From Acidimicrobiales bacterium (GTDB lineage Bacteria > Actinomycetota > Acidimicrobiia > Acidimicrobiales > JAKAVM01), in assembly GCA_027451785.1 (NCBI GenBank), contig DAIDIS010000153.1, positions 1-7,332 of the forward strand: a stretch of DNA of 7,332 bases, given 5' to 3'. The position numbers and the translations under genes are program-made. Under the pieces are notes generated by a model. It was not told where the DNA came from and ran no database searches. It saw nothing but the letters and a program-made list of their open reading frames with translations. This document shows positions 1-5,572 of this stretch, in pieces. Each line of letters starts with the position of its first letter. Positions within the stretch are counted from its first letter, which is position 1.

Positions 1-1
1 T

Positions 2-73
2 GGCCGCAAAGGGACATGGGCCGATACCGGCAATCTCTACGACCCTCAGGGATTCAAGTGGACCGGGCATTGA
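2..73 (+). CDS. Possible C-terminal end of an unidentified protein (partial)
   Basis: The second forward frame is open from the left edge to a TGA at 71-73. It reads a plausible hydrophilic protein tail that includes TGNLYDPQGFKWTGH. I do not recognise a family, and 23 codons are too few for a firm call. The third forward frame also stays open across this stretch, so frame choice is uncertain. Supporting context is the 20-bp palindrome about 60 bp downstream, which would suit a terminator between this gene and the convergent hydrolase. The rest of the gene would lie to the left of the window. Confidence 0.3.
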   Translation, partial: GRKGTWADTGNLYDPQGFKWTGH

Positions 74-133
74 ATCCCCCGGTGTCGATTGGGCTTTGGT
101 ACTTGCGCATATTGATCAGGAGCGTTTCGGTCC

Positions 134-153
134 CGACCCACAATTGTGGGTCG
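134..153. terminator. Perfect 20-bp palindrome, likely bidirectional terminator hairpin
   Basis: CGACCCAC, AATT, GTGGGTCG form a perfect inverted repeat. As RNA it gives an 8-bp GC-rich stem with a 4-nt AATT loop on either strand. It lies 25 bp beyond the hydrolase stop (178, minus strand) and about 60 bp beyond a possible + strand gene end at 73, where a shared terminator between convergent genes is expected. Neither side has a T-tract, which is common in actinobacterial terminators but weakens the call. A dyad this symmetric could instead be a protein-binding site. It is the only strong dyad I noticed in the 104-bp gap 74-177, which otherwise shows nothing recognisable. Confidence 0.5.
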
Positions 154-177
154 CCGGAACCAACGAGTCGGAAGATA

Positions 178-1047
178 CTAAGCCTTCTCGGTATTTGCGA
201 CGATCGCTTCGACAAACTTCGGCCAGAGTGGCTCCGGGAAATCGTGGCCCATGCCCTCAACCATCATGAGATCGGCGCCGGGAATCGCAGCGGCAGTGGC
301 CTCACCACCTGACCGGCCGACCAACGGATCATCGGTTCCGTGGATTACGAGCGCAGGAATCGTAAGTCCGCGAAGACCTTCAGTCCGGTCAGGAGAGCAC
401 ATGATCGCTGCAAGCTGACGAACAGTACCAATCGGGTTGAAATTTCTGTCGTACTCGACTTCACAGGTTTTGCGTGCCGATTCTTCGTCAAACGGAAAAC
501 CCGGTGAGGAGATCACCCTTCGGGTATTCAGCATCCAATCGATGTTGCCCTCGCGATCGCCCGGAGGTGGAGTGAACATCGCCTGCACCGCCTCAGGCGA
601 AGGTTGCCCCACCTCACGGTTTCCGGTGGTTGAAAGGCACGAACAAAGGGACCTGACCCTACCGGGGTAATTGATCGAAAGTGACTGTGAAATCATTCCG
701 CCCATGGACATCCCCATGAGATGCGTGGACTCGATCCCGAGGGCATCCATAAGACCCACAACGTCAGCGGCCATATCCTCCAGCTTGTATGGCGAAGCCC
801 CAGGAAGGCCGGCCATTGCGCCCCCAAGGTCCGGCATCCCAAGTTCGTCCATTGACGACGACAGCCCGCAATCGCGGTTGTCGAAGCGAACGACCCTGAA
901 CCCGGCTCCTTCCAAAAGCGTCAAGAGGCCCTGGTCCCAGGAAGTCAGCTGATACGACAGCCCCATAACAAGAACCAAGGGAGGCCCCTCCGGGTTCCCT
1001 GATACTTCGTAGTAGATCTCAATTCCATTGGTTTTCGCGATTGGCAT
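178..1047 (-). CDS. Alpha/beta-fold hydrolase (RdmC/aclacinomycin methylesterase-like)
   Basis: This is a 289-residue cytoplasmic serine hydrolase with no signal peptide or membrane segment. The alpha/beta hydrolase landmarks are in order: the oxyanion strand PPLVLVMGL (23-31); the FDNRDCGLSS block (55-64), typical of the RdmC-like esterase group; the nucleophile elbow GMSMGG with Ser114; the acid in HGTDDPLV (Asp240); and the catalytic histidine in GMGHDFP (His268). Length and triad spacing are normal, so it should be active as an esterase, lipase or lactonase; the substrate cannot be read from the sequence. The ATG at 1047 fits the usual family N-terminus (NGIEIYYEVSG at 7-17), but no clear Shine-Dalgarno precedes it. 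It diverges from the GH1-galT-galK operon and ends 25 bp from a palindromic hairpin. Nothing ties it directly to galactose metabolism beyond the shared upstream spacer. Confidence 0.9.
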   Translation of the reverse strand: MPIAKTNGIEIYYEVSGNPEGPPLVLVMGLSYQLTSWDQGLLTLLEGAGFRVVRFDNRDCGLSSSMDELGMPDLGGAMAGLPGASPYKLEDMAADVVGLMDALGIESTHLMGMSMGGMISQSLSINYPGRVRSLCSCLSTTGNREVGQPSPEAVQAMFTPPPGDREGNIDWMLNTRRVISSPGFPFDEESARKTCEVEYDRNFNPIGTVRQLAAIMCSPDRTEGLRGLTIPALVIHGTDDPLVGRSGGEATAAAIPGADLMMVEGMGHDFPEPLWPKFVEAIVANTEKA

Positions 1048-1198
1048 CGAAACCAGATGTTTGTCGGAATTTCAATCGCGGTCAAGACTCCATTTGCACT
1101 TACCTATGCCCTACGCTGTCAAAGTAACCAGTTTCTCTCAAGGGCTGAGTCGGAAGGGACGCGCATTGGAGTCGTCAAGCAATGGGGGCGAGGGATCG
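1048..1198. promoter_or_regulatory. Divergent intergenic region, presumed promoters for hydrolase and GH1-gal operon
   Basis: The 151 bp between two divergent starts should hold promoters for both directions. On the + strand, purine-rich GGGGGCGAGGG (1184-1194) lies just before the GH1 ATG at 1199 and is its likely ribosome binding site. On the minus strand an exact TTGACA -35 match reads from 1122 to 1117, but no good TANNNT -10 sits 16-19 bp further on, so it is unproven. An imperfect inverted repeat with arms GGTTTTCG (1030-1037) and CGAAACC (1048-1054) straddles the hydrolase start codon and could bind a regulator. The GH1 frame is open back to 1028, but nothing in that stretch resembles a GH1 N-terminus. 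Confidence 0.4.
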
Positions 1199-2680
1199 AT
1201 GCCCATAGGCACCTATTCCGTTCCCGATGCGGCACCTGTCGGCATAACCGAGAACCCGAAGGCCCCAAGCCTTCTTCCGCCATCATTCCTCCTCGGAGTC
1301 TCGGACTCGGGGTATCAGACCGAGGGAGGATTCAACGGACCAGGACAACCCCGCAATAATTGGGCGAATTGGGAGCTGGAAGGGCGTGCCCCGGTATCCG
1401 GGTTGGCCAATAACTTCTGGAACGATTACCAGTTTCACTTCGATCACGTCGTAAAGGCCGGCTGCAACGGATACCGAATGAGCATCGAGTGGGCAAGGTG
1501 CGAAACCAGCGATGGCACCTTCGACCAAGATGCAATCGATCACTACGTAAGGATCCTGAGAGCAGCAAGGGAGAGGGGCATTGAACCGGTTGTGACCCTC
1601 AGCCATTTCACTCACCCAGGGTGGCTGGGCGAGGAGTTTTGGTTGGAGTCAACCAGCGCAGATCGATTCCGGCGCTGGGCGAAGCGGATCGTGCCGGAGA
1701 TCGCGCCTTATTGTACGAAGTGGGTCACCGTGAACGAAATAAACGTTTACGGAATAGGCAGTTACCTGGTCGGTTACTTCCCGCCCGGAAAGTACGCAAG
1801 AACCAAGTCCTTCGCCATGACCACCGACAACATGTTGGCCGCCCACGTGGCAGCCTACGAAGTCATACACGACGAGCAACCAGATGCCAAGGTGGGGACT
1901 CCCTCCTACACCTTTTCCGCTTACGACTCCGATCGAATCTTCATAGATGTGTTGCTCGCCAGGCATTATGGCGTCGGTCGCAATGACCTTCAGGATTGGC
2001 TCGCTCACAGGCGTGAGGAGTTTCACATCCAAGTAGCCGAGGGGCTGTCGCGCCTTGATGTTTTCAAGGAGTCCCTCATTCAGCAATCGCTAAAGCGGGT
2101 CCTCAGGATCGACAAGCGCTTCGATAGTGCCATAGAGGCGGTCTACTCCTCTCCCTACGATAAGACCGTCGACGTCATCCAGATGAACTTCTACGACCCT
2201 CAGCTTTCCCTCTACCCTCGCCTCCCGGGCCGCATGGTTTCAGGCGAACGCGTGTGGAAACCGGACCCCAAGCATTGGGAGCAGCGCATAAGCTTCGATC
2301 GGCTTGCGGCCTACTTGCGAGCCAATGAGGAGCCCGGGATGGAGCTTTGGATTCTGGAGAACGGAATCTGCAACCGAGTATCCGATGGAGTCTCGTACCC
2401 AAGGCCGGATGGGTTTGATCGCCCGGCTTACATGAAAGGGATATTCGCCGCCTGCATCGAAGCGATCGAGGCCGGCGTGGAGCTGACCGCATACTTTGCG
2501 TGGACTTTGGGAGATAACTACCAGTGGGGCGGCTACGAAGGCCGATACGGAATTTTCGGCACAGAGCGCGAAGGTGAATTCTCCTGGATGAAAACCGATG
2601 CCATGGGACATGACTCGGCGGGTACGCTCAGGAGAATCGTTGAAGGCCTAAGAATGGGAGACAGGTCGGTCCTCTCTTGA
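1199..2680 (+). CDS. Glycoside hydrolase family 1 (beta-glucosidase/beta-galactosidase type)
   Basis: This 493-residue retaining beta-glycosidase is predicted to be cytoplasmic, with no signal peptide. GH1 landmarks along the TIM barrel are FLLGVSDSGYQTEGG (30-44, usually FLWGxATSAYQIEG), YRMSIEWAR (92-100), VTLSHFTHPGWL (132-143), acid/base Glu180 in VTVNEIN, nucleophile Glu387 in WILENGI, and the C-terminal YFAWTLGDNYQW aglycone-site block. The acid/base motif is NEI rather than the common NEP, with both catalytic glutamates kept. The ATG at 1199 was chosen over the longer open frame because a purine-rich site precedes it and the family homology begins about 30 residues later. The stop overlaps the galT start by 4 bp, and galK follows. 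That linkage makes release of galactose from a beta-galactoside the most likely role, by inference only: GH1 specificity is broad, and glucosides or other beta-glycosides remain possible. Confidence 0.93.
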   Translation: MPIGTYSVPDAAPVGITENPKAPSLLPPSFLLGVSDSGYQTEGGFNGPGQPRNNWANWELEGRAPVSGLANNFWNDYQFHFDHVVKAGCNGYRMSIEWARCETSDGTFDQDAIDHYVRILRAARERGIEPVVTLSHFTHPGWLGEEFWLESTSADRFRRWAKRIVPEIAPYCTKWVTVNEINVYGIGSYLVGYFPPGKYARTKSFAMTTDNMLAAHVAAYEVIHDEQPDAKVGTPSYTFSAYDSDRIFIDVLLARHYGVGRNDLQDWLAHRREEFHIQVAEGLSRLDVFKESLIQQSLKRVLRIDKRFDSAIEAVYSSPYDKTVDVIQMNFYDPQLSLYPRLPGRMVSGERVWKPDPKHWEQRISFDRLAAYLRANEEPGMELWILENGICNRVSDGVSYPRPDGFDRPAYMKGIFAACIEAIEAGVELTAYFAWTLGDNYQWGGYEGRYGIFGTEREGEFSWMKTDAMGHDSAGTLRRIVEGLRMGDRSVLS

Positions 2681-3549
2681 GTGATTCAGCTTCAAACCAG
2701 TACCGCGTAGACCGCCTTACCGGGGCACAGGTCGTCATCGTCAAAGACAGAGCCAACCGGCCGAACGTCGGGTACGGGAACAGGGATGGCTGTCCTTTTT
2801 GCCCGGGGGGTTTGGAGGCACCTGAGCCTTACCAGATAAGAGCGTTCGAGAACCGCTGGCCGCCATTCCCCAATGGTCGCTCCGAAGTCATTCTGTACAC
2901 GCCGGACCACGAGGCGGCTCTTTGCACTTTGGAGCTTGACCAGATGGAGCTGTTGATCCGCACCTGGTCGGAGCGAACAGTGGAGCTGGGTAGTAGACAG
3001 GACGTTCAGTACGTCTTGATCTTCGAGAACAGGGGTGCCGAATCGGGTGCAACGATCTCTCACCCTCACGGCCAGATCTACGCATTCGGCCATATTCCCC
3101 CTGAGGCTCAGGCAGAGCTGTCCAGCGAGATCTGCGTACTTTGTGCTGAAGAGGTGCCCGAAGCTCTGTTGATCGCAGAAGAGGGGGACTTCAGGGCTTG
3201 GGTTCCCTTCGCCTCACAATGGCCCTACGAGGTCCGCATTGCACCCAGGGAGCATGTTGGCGCCCTCCCGGAAATGGCAAAACGCCATCGGGAGTTGGCA
3301 AGGCTTATGCTCGGCGTATTCAGCCGCCTGGAACGAGTGACCGACCAGCCGATGCCCTACATGATGTGGATCCACCAAAAGCCAATGGATGGCGGCAACT
3401 GGCCTGCCGGCCACCTGCATATCCACATAGCTCCCCTAATGCGCTCTAGGGGCAATCAGCGCTTCATCGCCGCCGGCGAGCTTGGGAGCGGCACCATGTT
3501 CAATCCCCTGCCCCCCGAAGTTGCCGCCAACGACCTGCGCCGAATCTAG
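2677..3549 (+). CDS. galT: Galactose-1-phosphate uridylyltransferase
   Basis: GalT exchanges UMP between UDP-glucose and galactose-1-phosphate, giving UDP-galactose and glucose-1-phosphate in the Leloir pathway. The 290-residue protein shows zinc-ligand-type CPFCPG (Cys39, Cys42), an ENRWPPF block (58-64), the active-site SHPHGQ with His131 as the uridylylated nucleophile by analogy with E. coli His166, a second CxxC (Cys153, Cys156), PYEVRIAP (183-190), and the C-terminal histidine cluster HLHIH (246-250). It is shorter than E. coli GalT (about 348 residues), but all key motifs are present. The start must be the TTG at 2677: upstream in this frame there is no other start codon before a TGA at 2641, and family homology (QYRVDRLTG) begins by residue 8. 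The TTGA overlap with the GH1 stop suggests translational coupling; only weak purine runs (2656-2665) precede it. Confidence 0.95.
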   Translation: MSDSASNQYRVDRLTGAQVVIVKDRANRPNVGYGNRDGCPFCPGGLEAPEPYQIRAFENRWPPFPNGRSEVILYTPDHEAALCTLELDQMELLIRTWSERTVELGSRQDVQYVLIFENRGAESGATISHPHGQIYAFGHIPPEAQAELSSEICVLCAEEVPEALLIAEEGDFRAWVPFASQWPYEVRIAPREHVGALPEMAKRHRELARLMLGVFSRLERVTDQPMPYMMWIHQKPMDGGNWPAGHLHIHIAPLMRSRGNQRFIAAGELGSGTMFNPLPPEVAANDLRRI

Positions 3550-3567
3550 GCAGGTAAAGCTCCCGTA

Positions 3568-3648
3568 ATGGTGGGCGGTGACCCGGGCATGGAGATGGTG
3601 GGAGGTGACCCGGGCATGGAGACGGTGGGCGGTGATCCCCATGAGCAA
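3568..3648 (+). repeat. 27-bp tandem repeat, three copies, each holding an SD-like site plus ATG
   Basis: Copy 1 (3568-3594) and copy 2 (3595-3621) differ at one base, C3576 versus A3603. Copy 3 (3622-3648) is diverged and has lost bases in its second half. Each copy contains GGNGGTGA followed by an ATG: GGCGGTGA then ATG 3589, GGAGGTGA then ATG 3616, and GGCGGTGA then ATG 3641. The first two ATGs are in the galK frame, 7 nt after the SD-like site; the third is out of frame. If read from 3568 the array encodes MVGGDPGME twice and then TVGGDPHEQ. The unit is nine codons, so copy-number change would not break the frame. CCCGGG in copies 1 and 2 (3582-3587, 3609-3614) could pair as a 6-bp stem around the copy-2 SD. 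Confidence 0.9.
3601..3608 (+). promoter_or_regulatory. Strong Shine-Dalgarno site deciding the galK start
   Basis: GGAGGTGA matches eight consecutive bases of the complement of the usual 16S rRNA 3' end. It sits 7 nt before the ATG at 3616, an ideal distance. No comparable site precedes the longer starts at 3568 or 3595, and the version before 3589 (GGCGGTGA) has a mismatch in the core. This is the best evidence that galK starts at 3616, inside the repeat array. Confidence 0.75.
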
Positions 3649-4689
3649 TCCTTGTGCGCTTGGGCTCCGGGACGAGTGAACCTGATGGGAGACCACACCG
3701 ACTACAACCAGGGACTCGCCCTTCCTGTGGCGATAGGTATGGGCACGAGGGCGTGCATGTCGTACGGAAAAACCACCGGCGTCTCCGAAAACTCCGATAT
3801 GTCTCCCCTCCAGGTGACGTCAGATGCTCAGGTGGATCCTTCATGGACGGGGTTTGTCGAGGCCCTCGCAACGATCCTGAGGCGACTGCCCGACACTCAT
3901 ATACGTACGTGTGGAACTGTCTCAACCACCCTGCCGATAGGCAAGGGACTCTCATCAAGCGCTTCGCTGGAAGCATCTCTGGCTCTGGCAATGGGGTTGC
4001 GTGGAAACAAGCGGTCACTTGCGACCGTGTGCCAAAAGACTGAATGGATGGCCACAGGAGTGGAGTGTGGGCTCCTGGACCAAATTGCGGTGGTGTTCGG
4101 CAAACAGGGGCATTGCATGTTTGTCGACTTCTCCGGCAAGTTCCCCGACGTTCAATATGTCAGCCTTCCGGAGGGCATCGGGCTCTCGATAGTAGACACA
4201 GGCACCTCCCGTTCCTTGCAGAACGTTGCCTACAACGATCGACAGAGCGAATGCCGGAAAGCATCTGAATTGGTGGGACCGCTTGGAAACCTTGTTCCCG
4301 GCGACCTTGGCGCTGTCAAAAATGCCCTGTTGGATCACCCTCAACTTTTCAAGCGAGTCCGCCATGTGATCACTGAGAACCACCGAGTTCGGCAGCTTTG
4401 CGAATCCTTCTCCACCGGAAGATTCGACACCAAGGTCATATCCGAGACCTTCGCTTTGAGTCACCGGAGCTTGTCGGGAGACTACGAAGTTTCCCTAAAG
4501 GTAATAGACGATCTGGTAGTGGCCATCGAGAGCCTCGACGGCGTGGCAGGATGTCGAATGACCGGTGCGGGGTTCGGCGGATGTCTCATCGTGGCTCACG
4601 ACAAGCACAGAGTCCCAGACTTTGGAAGGATCGGATCCCTCGAATGGTGGCAGGTCGAAACTTCGGACGGAGCAAGGGTCTTGACCTAA
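3616..4689 (+). CDS. galK: Galactokinase
   Basis: GalK is the GHMP-family kinase that phosphorylates galactose at C1 with ATP, feeding GalT directly. From the ATG at 3616 it is 357 residues. The galactokinase signature is APGRVNLMGDHTDYNQG (17-33), with catalytic-pocket Arg20 and sugar-binding Asp29. The GHMP ATP loop is LPIGKGLSSSAS (106-117), the catalytic base is Asp155 in CGLLDQ, and motif 3 is CRMTGAGFGG (313-322). Only 16 residues precede APGR, similar to mycobacterial GalK; RHVITENHRV (249-258) and the GLLDQ block also resemble that type. The usual GEHTDYN has Asp26 in place of Glu, a residue that contacts galactose in studied enzymes. The frame extends back to an ATG at 3568, adding 16 repeat-encoded residues, but the strong SD favours 3616. 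It follows galT in the apparent operon and converges on the bPH2-SHOCT gene 19 bp away, with no clear terminator between them. Confidence 0.94.
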   Translation: METVGGDPHEQSLCAWAPGRVNLMGDHTDYNQGLALPVAIGMGTRACMSYGKTTGVSENSDMSPLQVTSDAQVDPSWTGFVEALATILRRLPDTHIRTCGTVSTTLPIGKGLSSSASLEASLALAMGLRGNKRSLATVCQKTEWMATGVECGLLDQIAVVFGKQGHCMFVDFSGKFPDVQYVSLPEGIGLSIVDTGTSRSLQNVAYNDRQSECRKASELVGPLGNLVPGDLGAVKNALLDHPQLFKRVRHVITENHRVRQLCESFSTGRFDTKVISETFALSHRSLSGDYEVSLKVIDDLVVAIESLDGVAGCRMTGAGFGGCLIVAHDKHRVPDFGRIGSLEWWQVETSDGARVLT

Positions 4690-4708
4690 AGATGGAGGAG
4701 ATTAACCA

Positions 4709-5518
4709 CTAACGCCTCCCCAGAAGTTTAGCCTTCTCCGATTCGAACTCATCCCTGGTCAGCGACCCATTCCGCCAAAGCGCGTCCAGTTTCTCCAATT
4801 GCTCGGCAACAGAGATGCGCTCACCGGGCTCCCTAGCCGCCGAAGAGCCTTGACCACCAAGGCCGCGCCTCCAAGGGCTTTTGCCGACCGGAGGCGATCC
4901 GCCGGCCGGGGTACGGTCCATGTCCCAACCACGTTCGAGCCCATCGTTGAAACCGATTCCGCCCTCGGCCGTCCCCCCTTGTGGATCCGGATGCTCGCTT
5001 TCGCCCCAATGAGGCGAGTTTGCCTGCAAGGAAACAGCAGACCTTCGCTCTTCCGCCAGCCTAAGGATGAGGCTCTGGATGGCGGCCGGATGAGCCATCT
5101 CAGGAACCACAGCCTCGCCGCCTTCCCCACCGCTGTCGATGTGCAAAGTTCCCTTACTCAGCAACCTCATCCAAATAGACTGGTCAAATTGAACGTCGTT
5201 CACCCTTACCAGAGACATCTCCGAGCCATGCCTGGCCAGAATGCCCGAGCGGAGGACAATTCGCTGGTTGGTAACCACGAAGCTGGTTGTCCTGTACTTG
5301 AGGTAGGAAACCAGAAGCCTGAGCACAGGTACCACAACAGCTGCGGCCAGCAACCAGCCAACCCAGGCGGGAGCTTTAGGAAAGGCGACAACTATTGCAA
5401 TTACGCCCCCCAGGATCACCACAGTCGTCAAAGCCGGAACGGCGAGCACGGACCAATGAGGATTCATCTGCACCACCAGATCCTCGTCGGGGTTCAAAAG
5501 CTTGGTTGGAAAGGCCAC
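4709..5518 (-). CDS. bPH2 (YdbS/YdbT-like) membrane protein with C-terminal SHOCT domain
   Basis: This 269-residue protein is predicted to sit in the cytoplasmic membrane. A short N-terminus (LLNPDEDLVVQMNPHW, 7-22) is followed by two hydrophobic segments (about 23-45 and 51-70). A bacterial PH domain of the DUF304/bPH2 kind follows (about 75-155: YRTTSFVVTNQRIVLRSGIL, then a GTLHIDS strand). Next comes a low-complexity Gly/Pro/charged linker (about 160-235) and a SHOCT module (236-268: EQLEKLDALWRNGSLTRDEF, then EKAKLLGRR). SHOCT modules are short, often C-terminal, and thought to mediate oligomerisation; bPH2 function is poorly known and no enzymatic role can be given. The start is a GTG at 5518, supported by the family-like N-terminus. 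No Shine-Dalgarno is visible upstream, but TAACCT lies 8 nt before it, consistent with a leaderless message. It converges on galK and diverges from GH31, so it is probably not part of the sugar pathway. Confidence 0.9.
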   Translation of the reverse strand: MAFPTKLLNPDEDLVVQMNPHWSVLAVPALTTVVILGGVIAIVVAFPKAPAWVGWLLAAAVVVPVLRLLVSYLKYRTTSFVVTNQRIVLRSGILARHGSEMSLVRVNDVQFDQSIWMRLLSKGTLHIDSGGEGGEAVVPEMAHPAAIQSLILRLAEERRSAVSLQANSPHWGESEHPDPQGGTAEGGIGFNDGLERGWDMDRTPAGGSPPVGKSPWRRGLGGQGSSAAREPGERISVAEQLEKLDALWRNGSLTRDEFESEKAKLLGRR

Positions 5519-5526
5519 TAAAGCAA

Positions 5527-5532
5527 AGGTTA
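5527..5532 (-). promoter_or_regulatory. Candidate -10 element for a leaderless bPH2-SHOCT transcript
   Basis: On the minus strand, TAACCT fits the TANNNT pattern of actinobacterial sigma-70-type -10 boxes. It ends 8 nt before the GTG at 5518, which would put the transcription start at or within a base or two of the start codon. The gene has no visible ribosome binding site, and leaderless messages are common in Actinobacteria. No recognisable -35 box was found at the usual distance, so this remains tentative. Confidence 0.3.
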
Positions 5533-5572
5533 GCTGTGGCCGTTATGGTTATCGACGAATCCCGCTACGAGA

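Noticed and set aside
37..49. CTACGACCCTCAG occurs at 37-49 and again at 2191-2203, both in the same forward frame and both encoding YDPQ after Asn-Leu/Phe.
   Set aside because: Thirteen bases within common codons are too short to show duplication, and the flanking sequences do not match.
3..272. Third forward frame is open across the left edge and reads protein-like sequence such as GVDWALVLAHIDQERFGPD.
   Set aside because: It runs antisense into the well-supported hydrolase, crosses the palindrome, has no recognisable family, and its tail (after about 178) looks like a shadow of the hydrolase.
1030..1054. Imperfect inverted repeat GGTTTTCG / CGAAACC across the hydrolase start as a regulator operator.
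   Set aside because: It has a one-base bulge, no second copy in the window, and lies partly in coding sequence; noted only within the intergenic entry.
1117..1122. Exact TTGACA on the minus strand upstream of the hydrolase.
   Set aside because: No TANNNT -10 at 16-19 bp spacing, so not called as a separate promoter.
1028..1198. Upstream extension of the GH1 reading frame by 57 codons.
   Set aside because: It overlaps the hydrolase start, has no GH1 homology and no signal peptide, while the ATG at 1199 has a purine-rich site and fits the family N-terminus.
4690..4720. GGAGG and CCTCC arms around the galK and bPH2-SHOCT stops as a possible bidirectional terminator.
   Set aside because: The stem is only 5 bp with a loop of about 16 nt and no T-tract; too weak to call.
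4799..5521. 240-codon + strand open frame opposite the bPH2-SHOCT gene.
   Set aside because: Its translation is low-complexity and unlike any family, while the minus strand encodes clear bPH2 and SHOCT motifs.
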